The notes: a model not told the origin generated them from the letters alone. DNA of 64,000 nucleotides from CAWIMX01 sp963792785 (GCA_963792785.1 CAWBXO010000004.1:1364001-1428000), one strand, 5' to 3'. Counted from the first letter of the stretch, positions 42,612 through 51,531 are shown. Made by a program: numbers and translations.

Positions 42612-43845
42612 CGAACGTTCGCGCGGTCTCGTCGACGAACATCGCCGCCGCCTCGATCGCGGCCGCCACGTCCTCCTCGCGGACCGATTCGGCCGGGTTG
42701 TGACTGATGCCGCGGTCGCAGCGGAGAAACAACAGGGCCGCCGGCATCACCGACGCGACCACCGCGGCGTCGTGGCCCGCGCCGCTGGACATCCGGCGCA
42801 CCGGCCGCCCGGCCCGCGCGACCGCGCGCTCGAGCCTGGCCGTCAAGGCGTCGTCCATCGGCACGGTCGCCTGATCCATCTCGTTCGACCACTCGACGGA
42901 GAGGCCGCGCCGCGCGGCGATCTCCCGCGCGGCCGCCTGGAGCCGATCCACGGCGGCGGTGCGAACGGCATCGTCGGCATGCCGGACGTCGAGCGACAAC
43001 GCACAGCGATCCGGGATGACGTTCGACGCGCCGGGCGTGACGGTGACGCGGCCGACGGTGGCGACCAGGCCCGCGGCTGGGTCGCGCTCGACCTGGGCGA
43101 TCCATTCCGCGCCGCCCGCCAGCGCATCGCGGCGCCCGGCCATCGGCGTCGTGCCCGCGTGGCCGGCCTCACCCTCGAACGTGACGTTCGACCGCGTCTG
43201 GCCGGCGATCGCGTCGACGATCGCGAGCGGGAGACCCAGCCGGTCGAGTTCGGGCCCCTGTTCGATGTGACACTCCAGATAGCCGAGGGCGTGGCGCGGC
43301 GCCCGCGCGTCGGCGACGCCGCGCGGGTCTAGTCCGAAGTCCGAGATGGCATCGCGCAGGGCCCGCCCCCCGGCGTCGCGCCGGTCCAGCAGATCCTCGC
43401 CGGCCGTGCCGGCAAAGGCGCGGCTGCCGATGAACGGCACGCCGAACCGCACCCCTTCCTCGTCCGAGAATGCGATGACGTCCACGCCGAACGGCAGCCG
43501 GCGATCGCCGAGCGTCTCCACGACCGCGAGGGCGATCGCGACGCCGAGCACGCCATCGAACGCGCCGGCGTTCGGCACGGTGTCGAGGTGGGATCCGAGA
43601 AACAGCCGGGGCGCTCCATCGCCGTCGCCGGGTGCCGGCGCGGCCGGCCGCGCGCCCCGCATGTTGCCGGCGGCGTCGACGCGCACCGCCAGGCCCGCGC
43701 GCGCCATCCACTCGCCCAGGTGCCGATGGGCGCCGCGCATCGCGTCCGATAGTGGCAGGCGCGTGATGGCACCGGGCGACTCGGTGCAGCCCGCCAGCAC
43801 GCGGCAGCGCTGCACGGCCTCCCGCGCCCGCTCGATCGAGGTCAT
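42595..43845 (-). CDS. allC: Allantoate amidohydrolase (M20 family)
   Basis: The 416-residue Zn-dependent amidase/carbamoylase belongs to the M20 hydantoinase/carbamoylase branch. Metal ligands are in 'LGSHLDTVPNAGAFDG', 'SDEEGVRFGVPFIGS', 'LECHIEQGPELD' and the late 'CDRGISHNPAE'. The 'GQTRSNVTFEGEAGHAGTTPM' lid-domain motif (in parts) is typical. Related enzymes include N-carbamoyl amino acid hydrolases and ureidoglycolate amidohydrolases. Between allantoinase and hydroxyisourate hydrolase the allantoate function is by far the best fit. It yields ureidoglycine, ammonia and CO2. Confidence 0.9.
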   Translation of the reverse strand: MTSIERAREAVQRCRVLAGCTESPGAITRLPLSDAMRGAHRHLGEWMARAGLAVRVDAAGNMRGARPAAPAPGDGDGAPRLFLGSHLDTVPNAGAFDGVLGVAIALAVVETLGDRRLPFGVDVIAFSDEEGVRFGVPFIGSRAFAGTAGEDLLDRRDAGGRALRDAISDFGLDPRGVADARAPRHALGYLECHIEQGPELDRLGLPLAIVDAIAGQTRSNVTFEGEAGHAGTTPMAGRRDALAGGAEWIAQVERDPAAGLVATVGRVTVTPGASNVIPDRCALSLDVRHADDAVRTAAVDRLQAAAREIAARRGLSVEWSNEMDQATVPMDDALTARLERAVARAGRPVRRMSSGAGHDAAVVASVMPAALLFLRCDRGISHNPAESVREEDVAAAIEAAAMFVDETARTFDDAVD

Positions 43846-44195
43846 GACCCGCGATACGTGCTGTAGGCGAACGGCGACAGCAGCAGCGGCACGTGATAGT
43901 CGCCCGCGGGATCGCCGACGCCGAAGCGGATGACGACGATGCCGAGGAAAGGCGGATCGGCCTGGGCGTCGCCCGCGCGGCGGAAATAGTCGGCGGCGTG
44001 GAACGACAGCTCGTAGACGCCGACCTCGAGGCGATCGGCCGACACGAGCGGCGCCTCGGTGCGCCCGTCGGCGGTCGTCGTCGCCGCGGCCAGCCGCCGC
44101 CGCTCGCCGCCCGTGACGAGATGCAGCTCGATCGCCAGGCCCTGCGCCGGAACGCCGCGAGCGGTGTCGAGCACGTGCGTGGAAATGCGAGCCAG
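43842..44195 (-). CDS. uraH: 5-hydroxyisourate hydrolase (transthyretin-like)
   Basis: The protein has all the HIUase hallmarks: N-terminal 'ISTHVLDTARGVPA', with the active-site His in 'THVLD', central 'GVYELSFHAADYF', and the C-terminal tetrapeptide region 'PFAYSTYRGS' matching the Y-R-G-S signature. The catalytic His codon (44177-44175) lies just upstream of the first usual start, GTG at 44174. In that frame a stop lies a few codons further up, so the real start must be a non-standard codon: CTG 44195 (AAGGGG 8 bases upstream, one base after the urate oxidase stop) or ATT 44186. I chose CTG, giving 117 residues. Confidence 0.88.
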   Translation of the reverse strand: MARISTHVLDTARGVPAQGLAIELHLVTGGERRRLAAATTTADGRTEAPLVSADRLEVGVYELSFHAADYFRRAGDAQADPPFLGIVVIRFGVGDPAGDYHVPLLLSPFAYSTYRGS

Positions 44196-44196
44196 C

Positions 44197-45051
44197 TCAG
44201 TCGCCCCTTGTGAGTGTCAGGCCCAGGCACCCGTACGGCGGACGCGCCTCGGTGTAGACGCCGCGCGTCTGGCCGTCCTCGACGATGGTATCCCAGGTGC
44301 GGTTCTGCGCTTCGAGGCGCACCGACGCCATCACCGGGATCTCGGCGAGCAGGCGCACGCCCATGCGATGGATCACCTGCTGGATGCTGCCCGACTCGAA
44401 CGTCGCGAAGGCGTCGCGCACGATCTCGCGCACGCGCGCCGTCACCGCGCCGCCCGAGAACGCCGCGTTCGGCGTGACGTAGGTCCACTCGAGATCGAGC
44501 CACATCCGAAGCGGCCGGTTGTGTGTCTCCGGCAGCGTCGTGTACTCGTCGCGGACGAAGCCGGCGAACGCGCTGCCGCCCAGGCGGAGCAACTCGAAGC
44601 CGCGCACGGCGGAGGTCACCTGCGCGAAGCCGTTGCGATCGAGTTCGAGCTGCGCGCGCGCGCGATCCGGCCCGGCTGGCGCGAACGCCACGCGGCTGCC
44701 CGCCAGGGGCGCGTACGGAATTTCGTCGGCCGACACCTGGATGCCCTCGACCTGCGCGTAGCGCGCCAGGAACTTCTCGGCGAGAAAGCGGCAGTAGTCC
44801 TCGAGGTCGTGGCCCGCGAAGTTCAGTGTCTCGCGCTGGATGAAGTTCTTCATCGAGTCGGTCGCGACAAGCGACGTGTTGTCGCCCTCGGTGTAGGTCG
44901 GCCAGAACGCCCGGCCGTACACGAGCAGGAGCACGCTCGCGCCGAACACGGCCTCGCCCGCGGGCGCCTGCCCCGTTCTGTCCAGGCGGTAGGCGATCAC
45001 GTCGCCCTTGCCGTAGTAGTCGCGCTTGGGACCGCTGTCGAATCGGTTCAC
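44197..45051 (-). CDS. pucL: Urate oxidase (cofactor-free uricase)
   Basis: The 284-residue enzyme oxidises urate to 5-hydroxyisourate with O2 and no cofactor. It is a tandem T-fold protein. The catalytic Lys lies in 'DYYGKGDV' and the Thr in 'SLVATDSMKNFI', and the binding Gln and the second repeat lie near 'ATFESGSIQQVIHRMG'. The GTG start overlaps the uraD stop (GTGA). Activity needs oxygen and produces hydrogen peroxide, which implies an aerobic lifestyle. Confidence 0.95.
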   Translation of the reverse strand: MNRFDSGPKRDYYGKGDVIAYRLDRTGQAPAGEAVFGASVLLLVYGRAFWPTYTEGDNTSLVATDSMKNFIQRETLNFAGHDLEDYCRFLAEKFLARYAQVEGIQVSADEIPYAPLAGSRVAFAPAGPDRARAQLELDRNGFAQVTSAVRGFELLRLGGSAFAGFVRDEYTTLPETHNRPLRMWLDLEWTYVTPNAAFSGGAVTARVREIVRDAFATFESGSIQQVIHRMGVRLLAEIPVMASVRLEAQNRTWDTIVEDGQTRGVYTEARPPYGCLGLTLTRGD

Positions 45052-45557
45052 GATGACTCCTGGGGCTGAGCGAACACGCCGTCCAGCCGGAAGCGGGCGA
45101 TGCGGGCGACCTGGCCCAGCGCCTCCCGCAGCTCGTCTTCGCGGGCCGAGGCCAGGCGCCGCGCGAGCGCATCGAGAATATCGCGCTTCGTGCCGCCTTT
45201 CACGGCGTAGAGAAACGGGAAGCCGAATTTCTCACGGTATTCCGCGTTCAGCCGGCGCAGCCGGTCGCCCTCGTCGCTCGTCAATCGATTGAGCCCGGCG
45301 CCGGCCTGTTCGGCGGTCGACGCGTCGCTCATCGGGGCTCGCGCGCCGAGATCGGGGTGCGCGCGGAGCAGCGCGAGCTGCTCCTCGGGGGCGCCGGCCG
45401 AGACCTCCGCGACCATCGCGCCATGCAGATCCGTCAGCGTCGCGAATGGCCGCCGCGCCCAGGCGCGCTCCGCGACCCAGGGCGAGTGCTCGAACACCCA
45501 GCCGACGGCCTCGACGAAGCCGTCGCGATCGCGCGCGTTCAGCTCGGCCAGCGTCAT
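45048..45557 (-). CDS. uraD: OHCU decarboxylase
   Basis: The 169-residue protein decarboxylates 2-oxo-4-hydroxy-4-carboxy-5-ureidoimidazoline to S-allantoin, the third step of urate breakdown. It is all-helical, with the catalytic His in 'LLRAHPDLGAR' and the 'LNAEYREKFGFPFLYAVKG' (in parts) substrate helix. ATGA and GTGA overlaps join it to guanine deaminase and urate oxidase. Start ATG 45557 begins 'MTLAELNARDRDGFVEAVGW', the normal family N-terminus. Confidence 0.94.
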   Translation of the reverse strand: MTLAELNARDRDGFVEAVGWVFEHSPWVAERAWARRPFATLTDLHGAMVAEVSAGAPEEQLALLRAHPDLGARAPMSDASTAEQAGAGLNRLTSDEGDRLRRLNAEYREKFGFPFLYAVKGGTKRDILDALARRLASAREDELREALGQVARIARFRLDGVFAQPQESS

Positions 45558-46888
45558 GCCGCGGACCGGTGCACCCGTTCGCCCGCCACGCGCACTTCGC
45601 GGACGCAGTCGGCGCCGCCCAGCGTGAAGAGCGCCGCCAGCAGGTCGCTCGCGCCAGGCGCCCGCGCGACGACGGCGGCCAGCACGCTGTCCTCGGGGGG
45701 ACGCAGGTGCACGAAGTCCGCGGCCTTGCCCGTCTGGAAGTCGCCCGTCTCCGCGCCCAGGCCAAGCGCGTCCGCCCCGGCGCGCGTCGCGAGATACAGC
45801 AGATCCCCCGCGTCGAGCAGCACGCCGTCCGGCATCAGCCGCTGCATCAGGTACGCCTGCAGGCCTTCCTTCAGCAGGCCGAAGCCGATCCCGCCGCCCA
45901 CGTCGGTGCCCAGCGCGCAGCGGACGCCCGCCGCCAGGTGGCGGCGAAACGGAAACAGCCCGCTGCCGAGCGCGGCGTTGCTGCCCGGGCAGTGCGCGAC
46001 GGCCGCGCCGGCGGCGGCGATCCGCCCGAGCTCGCCGTCCGACGCGTGCACGTTGTGCGCGAGGATCGACCGGCGGCCGACGAGCGCGTACCGTTCGTAG
46101 ATCGCGAGGTAATCGCCGGCCCACGGAAACAGGCGCACCAGCTCGGCGATCTCGGCCTGGTCCTCGTTCACGTGCGTCTGGAGAAGAACGTCCGGGTTCT
46201 CAGACATCAGCGTCTGGCACATCTCGAGCATCGGCTCGGTCGTGGAGAGGGCGAACCGGGGCGTCACCGCGTAGCGCAGCCGTCCACGCGTGTGATAGCG
46301 GCGAATCAGCTCGACGCTGTCACGGTACGCCGCTTCGGGCGACCGGTGCAGCTCGGGACGCAGGAGCCGATCGGAGACGACCAGGCCCGACGCGATTCGC
46401 AGGCCCGACGACTCGGCCGCGTCGAAGAGCGCCGCGGTCGCGCCGGCGAAGTGCGATCCGAAGACCATCGCGGACGTCGTGCCGTGGGACGCGAGCGCGC
46501 GCGTGAACGCTTGCGCCGTCGCCGAGGCGTACGCGGCGTCGCCCATCCGCGCCTCTTCGGGCAGCGCCACGTGCTCGAGCCAGTCGAGGAGCGAACGGCC
46601 GAGCGCGCCGATGATGCGCAGCTGCGGAAAGTGGACGTGCGTGTCGACGAAGCCCGGCAGGATGAAGCCGCCGCGCCAGTCCACGACCTCGGCGCCGGGA
46701 TACGTCTTCCGCAGGGACGTGAAAGGTCCACAACCGGCGACGCGGCCGTCAGAGACGAGCAGGCCGCCATCGTCGTGGCAGATGAACGACGGCGCACGCG
46801 ACGGCGAGCGGTCGGCCGTGAGCGGATTGTCGGGCGCGTGGAAGATCGTGGCCCTGTAAAGCTGGTAGAGCTGGGGGCGATCCGTCAT
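45554..46888 (-). CDS. guaD: Guanine deaminase
   Basis: The 444-residue amidohydrolase deaminates guanine to xanthine. Metal and substrate residues are seen in 'FVDTHVHFPQLRIIGALG' (the HFPQ motif is diagnostic of GuaD), 'LLQTHVNEDQAEI', 'ILAHNVHASDGEL', 'VAHCPGSNAALGSG' and 'CALGTDVGGG'. It is positioned directly after the two xanthine dehydrogenase genes with four-base overlaps on both sides, supplying their substrate. Confidence 0.94.
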   Translation of the reverse strand: MTDRPQLYQLYRATIFHAPDNPLTADRSPSRAPSFICHDDGGLLVSDGRVAGCGPFTSLRKTYPGAEVVDWRGGFILPGFVDTHVHFPQLRIIGALGRSLLDWLEHVALPEEARMGDAAYASATAQAFTRALASHGTTSAMVFGSHFAGATAALFDAAESSGLRIASGLVVSDRLLRPELHRSPEAAYRDSVELIRRYHTRGRLRYAVTPRFALSTTEPMLEMCQTLMSENPDVLLQTHVNEDQAEIAELVRLFPWAGDYLAIYERYALVGRRSILAHNVHASDGELGRIAAAGAAVAHCPGSNAALGSGLFPFRRHLAAGVRCALGTDVGGGIGFGLLKEGLQAYLMQRLMPDGVLLDAGDLLYLATRAGADALGLGAETGDFQTGKAADFVHLRPPEDSVLAAVVARAPGASDLLAALFTLGGADCVREVRVAGERVHRSAA

Positions 46889-49164
46889 GAGCGGGCGCGC
46901 GCGTGCTGCGGGACGGGCGCCGGCTGCGGCGACGGACGCGCCGCTTCCCTCGCCCGCCGGATCGCGAAGAAGACGCGCTCGGGTGTCGCGGGGCTGTCGA
47001 ACGACACGGGCGTGGTGCGGCTATCGGGACCGAACGCGGCGACGGCGTCGCGGATCGCTTCCCGCACGGAGAAGGCGAGCATGAGCGGCGGCTCGCCGAC
47101 CGCCTTGCTGCCGCCGACGACCCCGGCCTGCGTCGCGCGCGGGAGAAAGGCCACGTTGAAGATCTCGGGCATCTCGGACCACGACGGCAGCTTGTAAGTC
47201 GACGCGCCGCCGGTCGTCAGCCGGCCTTCGGCGTCCCAGAGCAGCTCTTCGAGCGTGAGCCATCCCATGCCCTGGAGGAATCCGCCTTCGACCTGCCCGC
47301 GATCGACGACGGGCGAGATCGAGTCGCCGACGTCCTGCAGGATGTCGGTGCGCAGCAGCCGGTAGTCGCCGGTGAAGCCGTCGACTTCCACCTCGGACAC
47401 CGCCGCGCCGAACGCGAAGTAGTGGAACGGCCGGCCGCGCCCGGTCGCGGGATCGAAGTAGATCTCCGGCGTGCGATAGAAGCCTTGCGCGAACAGCGGC
47501 ACGCGCGCCTTGTAGGCCGCCTCGCACCGTTCCGCGAACGTCATCGCCGGATCGCCCGCCACGGTCTTGAGGCGCTCGGCGATGATCGCGCACGCGTCGG
47601 CCACGGCCGCGCCGTTCAGATCGCTGCCGGAGGACGCCGCGGTCGGCGACGTGTTCGGCACCTTGTCGGTGCGGGTCGTCATGACCCGCACGCGTTCCGG
47701 CGGCACGCCCAGCGCGTCGGCGGCCACCTGCCGGATCTTGGTGAAGAGGCCCTGCCCCATCTCGGTGCCGCCGTGATTCACCTGCACCGTGCCGTCGCGG
47801 TACACGAGCACGAGGGCGCCGGCCTGGTTGAAGAACTGGGCGGTGAACGAGATGCCGAACTTGACCGGCGTGATGGCGAGTCCGCGTTTCGTGTGCGGGT
47901 GCTCCTCGTTGAAGCGCGCGGCGGCGATTCGCCGGCTGTCGAACGCGCTCGACGCCTTCACGCCATCCCAGATGACCTCGAGGCGCCCGGCGTCGCCGAC
48001 CGGCTCGCCGTAGTGGGTCGCGTCGCCATCCTTATATAGGTTGCGCGCGCGCACGACGTCGGCCGGCAGGCCCAGGCGCTGCGCGGCGCGGGCGAGGATC
48101 TCCTCGATGGCGAGCATGCCCTGCGGCCCGCCGAACCCGCGAAACGCGGTCTGCGAGGTCTTGTGCGTCCGGCACACGCGGCCCGTCGCCTCGAGCGCGG
48201 GCAGCCGATAGGCGTTGTCCACGTGAAAGAGCGATCGCCACATCACGGGTTCGGACAGATCGAGGCTCCAGCCGCCGTCGGAGAAGAGCGCGACGCGCAC
48301 GGCCTGCAGGCGGCCGTCGGCGTCGAGGCCGGCGTCGTAGCGCACGAGGTAGGGGTGCCGCTTGCCCGTCAGCGCCATGTCGAGCTCGCGCGTCAGGCGC
48401 ACGCGCACGGGCCTGGCGGTCACCCAGGCGCCGAGCGCCGCGATCGCCGCGTACCCGTTCGCCTGCACCTCCTTGCCGCCGAACGCGCCGCCCATCCGCA
48501 CGCACTCGACGACAACGCCGTGCCGCGCGAGGCCGAGCGTGCGCGCGACGATCTCCTGCGTCTCGGTGGGATGCTGCGTGGACGAGTGCACGGCGACGAG
48601 GCCGGCTTCGTCGATCCACGCGATCGCGGCCTGCGTCTCGAGATAGAAATGTTCCTGGCCGCCGATCCGCAGCTCGCCGGCGACGCGAACGGGGCTGGCG
48701 TCGATCGCCGACACGTCGCCGTGCGCGATGCGCAGCGGTTCGGTGAGGAAGCTGCCGGCGTCGATCGCCTGCTCGATCGACACGATGGCCGGCAGCGGCT
48801 CGTACTCGACGCGCACGAGCCCGGCGCCGCGGCGCGCCGCCTCGGCCGTGTCGCCGAGCACCCACGCGACCGGCTGCCGGTGATACATCACCTCGACCGG
48901 GAACAGCGGCTCGTCGCGGCGGTTCGCGCCCGAGTCGCCCTCGCCGGGAACGTCGGCGCCGGTCAGCACGTGGACGACGCCCGGTTCGGCGAGGGCCGGG
49001 GCGGCATCGATCGCCACGACGCGCGCGTGCGCGTGCGGGCTGACGACGGGCCACGCATGCAGCAGCCGGGGAAACCGGCCGGCGAGATCGTCCGTGTAGA
49101 GCGCCTCGCCGGTCACGTGGCCGCGCGCGCTCTCGTGCGGGAGGGGGCGGCCGACGCTCGTCAT
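46885..49164 (-). CDS. xdhB: Xanthine dehydrogenase molybdopterin subunit
   Basis: The 759-residue large subunit carries the family motifs 'QEHFYLETQAAIAW', 'RMGGAFGGKEVQANG' (molybdopterin loop), 'TAFRGFGGPQGM' (substrate-side Arg and Phe of true xanthine dehydrogenases) and 'KAVGEPPLMLAFSV' with the catalytic Glu. These agree with XdhB rather than the CoxL-like protein at 38022. It oxidises hypoxanthine and xanthine to urate. It overlaps the small subunit before it and guanine deaminase after it by four bases each. Confidence 0.94.
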   Translation of the reverse strand: MTSVGRPLPHESARGHVTGEALYTDDLAGRFPRLLHAWPVVSPHAHARVVAIDAAPALAEPGVVHVLTGADVPGEGDSGANRRDEPLFPVEVMYHRQPVAWVLGDTAEAARRGAGLVRVEYEPLPAIVSIEQAIDAGSFLTEPLRIAHGDVSAIDASPVRVAGELRIGGQEHFYLETQAAIAWIDEAGLVAVHSSTQHPTETQEIVARTLGLARHGVVVECVRMGGAFGGKEVQANGYAAIAALGAWVTARPVRVRLTRELDMALTGKRHPYLVRYDAGLDADGRLQAVRVALFSDGGWSLDLSEPVMWRSLFHVDNAYRLPALEATGRVCRTHKTSQTAFRGFGGPQGMLAIEEILARAAQRLGLPADVVRARNLYKDGDATHYGEPVGDAGRLEVIWDGVKASSAFDSRRIAAARFNEEHPHTKRGLAITPVKFGISFTAQFFNQAGALVLVYRDGTVQVNHGGTEMGQGLFTKIRQVAADALGVPPERVRVMTTRTDKVPNTSPTAASSGSDLNGAAVADACAIIAERLKTVAGDPAMTFAERCEAAYKARVPLFAQGFYRTPEIYFDPATGRGRPFHYFAFGAAVSEVEVDGFTGDYRLLRTDILQDVGDSISPVVDRGQVEGGFLQGMGWLTLEELLWDAEGRLTTGGASTYKLPSWSEMPEIFNVAFLPRATQAGVVGGSKAVGEPPLMLAFSVREAIRDAVAAFGPDSRTTPVSFDSPATPERVFFAIRRAREAARPSPQPAPVPQHARARS

Positions 49165-50546
49165 GACGCGCGCTCCCAGCGGTACTTGTCGACGAGGCTC
49201 TGCGACACGGCCAGGCGGTATTCACGCGAGCCGCGATGGTCGCTCATCGGGTGCAGGGCCTGCGCGATGATCGTCTGCACCCGCGCCACCGCCTCCTCGC
49301 CCCAGGGAAAGCCGGCAAGCGCCGCTTCGGCGTCGGTGAGCCGCACGGGGGTCGCCGCCACGCCGCCGAACGCGAACCGGGCGCGCCGCACGCGCCGCCC
49401 CTCGTCCAGATCGACGGCAATCGCGGCCGCCACCGTGCTGATGTCGTCGAGGCGCCGCTTCGCGATCTTGTAGAAGCGCAGATCCCGCGGCAGCGGCTTC
49501 GGGATCTCCACGCTGACGATCAGCTCGCCCGGCGCCAGGGCCGTCCGCCGGTACGACACGAAGAACGACGTCAGCGGAATCGTCCGCCGCCCCGCCGGGC
49601 CCGCGGCCACGACGCTGGCGTCGAGGGCGAGCAGCAGCGGCGCGGCGTCGCCGATCGGCGACGCGGTGGCCAGGTTGCCGCCGAGCGTCGCGCGGTTGCG
49701 GATCAGGGGCGACGCGAACAGCCCGAGCCACTCGCGCACGGCGGCGGGCGCGTCGGGCCACCGGCGCTCGAGCTCGGCGAGCGGCAGCGCGGCGCCGATC
49801 GAGACGCCGTCCGCGCCGTTCGAGAACGCCCGCAGCTCGTCGACGGCCTCCACGCTGACCAGATGCGGCCAGCGGTGATGCTGCAGGTTCGCCTCGACAC
49901 CGAGGTCGGTGCCGCCCGACACGATCCGCGCGTCGGCGCGGGACGCGAGGATCGCGACGCACGCCTCGACGGTCAGCGGTCGCGAGAACGTCGCCGTCTC
50001 AACGGCGCCGAGCGCGGGCGCGGGCTGCACGAGCCGGTCGGCAAACGGCCCGCTCGGCGCAGGGCCGAGCGATGCCGCGGCGTCGCGGATCGGACGATAG
50101 CCGGTGCAGCGGCACAAATTGCCCGCCAGGGCGGACGTCTCGCAGGGGCCGGCGCGATCGGGCCGATGCTGCTCGGCAAACAGGCTGACGACGAATCCCG
50201 GCGTGCAGTAGCCGCACTGCGATCCGCCGGCCGCCGCCATCGCGGCCTGCGCCTCGCTCAGCGCGCCGCCCGCGGCGAGCGCCTCGACCGTGTAGATCTC
50301 CCGCCCGGCGGCCATCGGCAGGAACATCAGGCAACTGTTCATGACGACGTACCGGCTGCGGCCGCCGGCCGCAGGCTCGGCAGGCTCAATGATGGCGACG
50401 GCGCACGCGCCGCATTCGCCTTCGGCGCAGCCTTCCTTGGCGCCCGTCAGGCCGCGCGCCCGAATGAAATCGAGGAGCGTCGCCTGGGCGTCCGGCTCGT
50501 CCACGCGCACGGACGCGCCGTTCAGCAGGAACTCGATGGCTGCCAC
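49161..50546 (-). CDS. xdhA: Xanthine dehydrogenase small subunit ([2Fe-2S] plus FAD domains)
   Basis: GTG 50546 gives 461 residues that combine both electron-transfer modules. These are a plant-type [2Fe-2S] site ('KEGCAEGECGACAVAI'), a helical [2Fe-2S] site ('SQCGYCTPGFVVSLF', 'LAGNLCRCTGYRPI'), and an FAD domain ('ARIVSGGTDLGVEANLQ', 'LIRNRATLGGNLATASPIGD'). It is the first gene of the 16-kb operon. There is no Shine-Dalgarno sequence, but TATGCT lies 6 bases upstream of the GTG, suggesting a leaderless start of the whole message. Confidence 0.94.
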   Translation of the reverse strand: MAAIEFLLNGASVRVDEPDAQATLLDFIRARGLTGAKEGCAEGECGACAVAIIEPAEPAAGGRSRYVVMNSCLMFLPMAAGREIYTVEALAAGGALSEAQAAMAAAGGSQCGYCTPGFVVSLFAEQHRPDRAGPCETSALAGNLCRCTGYRPIRDAAASLGPAPSGPFADRLVQPAPALGAVETATFSRPLTVEACVAILASRADARIVSGGTDLGVEANLQHHRWPHLVSVEAVDELRAFSNGADGVSIGAALPLAELERRWPDAPAAVREWLGLFASPLIRNRATLGGNLATASPIGDAAPLLLALDASVVAAGPAGRRTIPLTSFFVSYRRTALAPGELIVSVEIPKPLPRDLRFYKIAKRRLDDISTVAAAIAVDLDEGRRVRRARFAFGGVAATPVRLTDAEAALAGFPWGEEAVARVQTIIAQALHPMSDHRGSREYRLAVSQSLVDKYRWERAS

Positions 50547-50552
50547 GTGTCT

Positions 50553-50558
50553 AGCATA
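50553..50558 (-). promoter_or_regulatory. Possible leaderless-type -10 element of the purine operon
   Basis: TATGCT on the minus strand ends exactly 6 bases before the xdhA GTG. No -35 match is seen at 16-18 bases further up. If real, this is the promoter of the fifteen-gene operon. Confidence 0.4.
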
Positions 50559-50563
50559 CGCCC

Positions 50564-50577
50564 GCCCTCTCAAGGGC
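50564..50577 (-). terminator. Small hairpin after the SnoaL-like gene
   Basis: GCCCT/AGGGC arms of five bases with a four-base loop lie just after the SnoaL-like stop and before the xdhA promoter candidate. There is no T-tract, so termination is uncertain. Confidence 0.3.
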
Positions 50578-50587
50578 ACGCCGGCTC

Positions 50588-51079
50588 CTACTGCGCGGGC
50601 GGACGCGGCGCGGGATCCGCGTGGACGACGCGCGACGTGAACCGCCAGCCCTTCGGCGTCTTCACGAGCGCGTCCTCGTACACGCCGGTCGTCGCAATCG
50701 TCGCCGGCCGCACGCCGACGTTCAGCAGGATCAGGTAGCACGATCCGCTCGCGCCGCCGGGCGTCGCCGTGAACGCGAGATTGGAGTTCCAGTGGCGGCG
50801 GTTCGCGCCGTCGCGCTTCTCGCGCCAGTCCTTGATGAACTGCACGAGCGCGTCGTGCCCCTTGTTCGTGTTGTTGAAGACGCCGTCGGGCGTGAACGTC
50901 GCCGCCCAGGCCTCGCCGTCACCGGTGTCGATCGCCATGTTGTAGTGCGCGTAGAGCTGCTGGATCTCGACGATGTCGGCGGGCGTGAGCGGCTGCTGGG
51001 CCGCGGCTCGAGGCGCGGCGCCCAGCACCAGGGCCACGGCGGCGAACACGACGGCTGCGGTGAGGCGACGAACGGCCAT
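50588..51079 (-). CDS. Exported SnoaL-like / NTF2-fold protein
   Basis: ATG 51079 follows GGAGGTGTCAG and gives 163 residues with a signal peptide ending 'AAAQ'. The remainder shows the SnoaL pattern: 'DIVEIQQLYAHYNMAIDTGDGEAWAATFTPDGVF' (in parts), a central 'LAFTATPGGASGSCYLILLN' and the final 'GWRFTSRVVHADPAP' strand. No catalytic dyad can be assigned. It is 41 bases upstream of xdhA on the same strand but probably separate, because a hairpin and a promoter candidate lie between. Confidence 0.8.
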   Translation of the reverse strand: MAVRRLTAAVVFAAVALVLGAAPRAAAQQPLTPADIVEIQQLYAHYNMAIDTGDGEAWAATFTPDGVFNNTNKGHDALVQFIKDWREKRDGANRRHWNSNLAFTATPGGASGSCYLILLNVGVRPATIATTGVYEDALVKTPKGWRFTSRVVHADPAPRPPAQ

Positions 51080-51090
51080 CTGACACCTCC

Positions 51091-51489
51091 TCATTTCGGA
51101 ACCTCGGGCGCGGTCCCGCTCTCCGCGGGCATGATCTGCACGTCGTAGAGCGTCTTGAAATCTCGGTCGTGAACCTTCGCCGTGATCACGTCGCCCACCT
51201 TCAGCGTGTCGAGCACGGCATCGTTGTCGACGTGGTAGGTCATGGTCATCGGCGTCATCCAGCCTTCGACGTTGTCGTTCAGGACGGTCAGCGTCCTGGA
51301 CGCGGGATCGACGGCCTGGACGGCTCCGCGAAACAGATGGGCCGCGCTCTCCGGATCGGCCGGCGTGATCGTGGTGGACTCGGCCTGCGCCGGCTGAGCC
51401 ACCTCGGCCTGCGATGGGCCGCAGGCAATGGACACCGAAAGGGCCAGCGCCGCGCCGGCCCACGCAGCGTATCGGCACGCCTCGCTCAT
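51091..51489 (-). CDS. CusF-like copper-binding lipoprotein
   Basis: The 132-residue protein has a lipoprotein signal with Cys23 in 'SIACG', an acidic linker, and a small OB-fold domain with 'GAVQAVDPASRTLTVLNDNVEGWMTPMTMTYHV' (in parts). The Met-rich 'GWMTPMTMTY' strand corresponds to the CusF/copper-binding-domain metal site. It would bind copper in the periplasm. It might help supply or sequester copper, but the PHM-like copper enzyme is 26 kb away. An AGGAGGT Shine-Dalgarno sequence lies upstream. Confidence 0.75.
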   Translation of the reverse strand: MSEACRYAAWAGAALALSVSIACGPSQAEVAQPAQAESTTITPADPESAAHLFRGAVQAVDPASRTLTVLNDNVEGWMTPMTMTYHVDNDAVLDTLKVGDVITAKVHDRDFKTLYDVQIMPAESGTAPEVPK

Positions 51490-51531
51490 GGGACCTCCTC
51501 TCGTCTCGCACCTCCTGTGTTGTTCGCTTCT

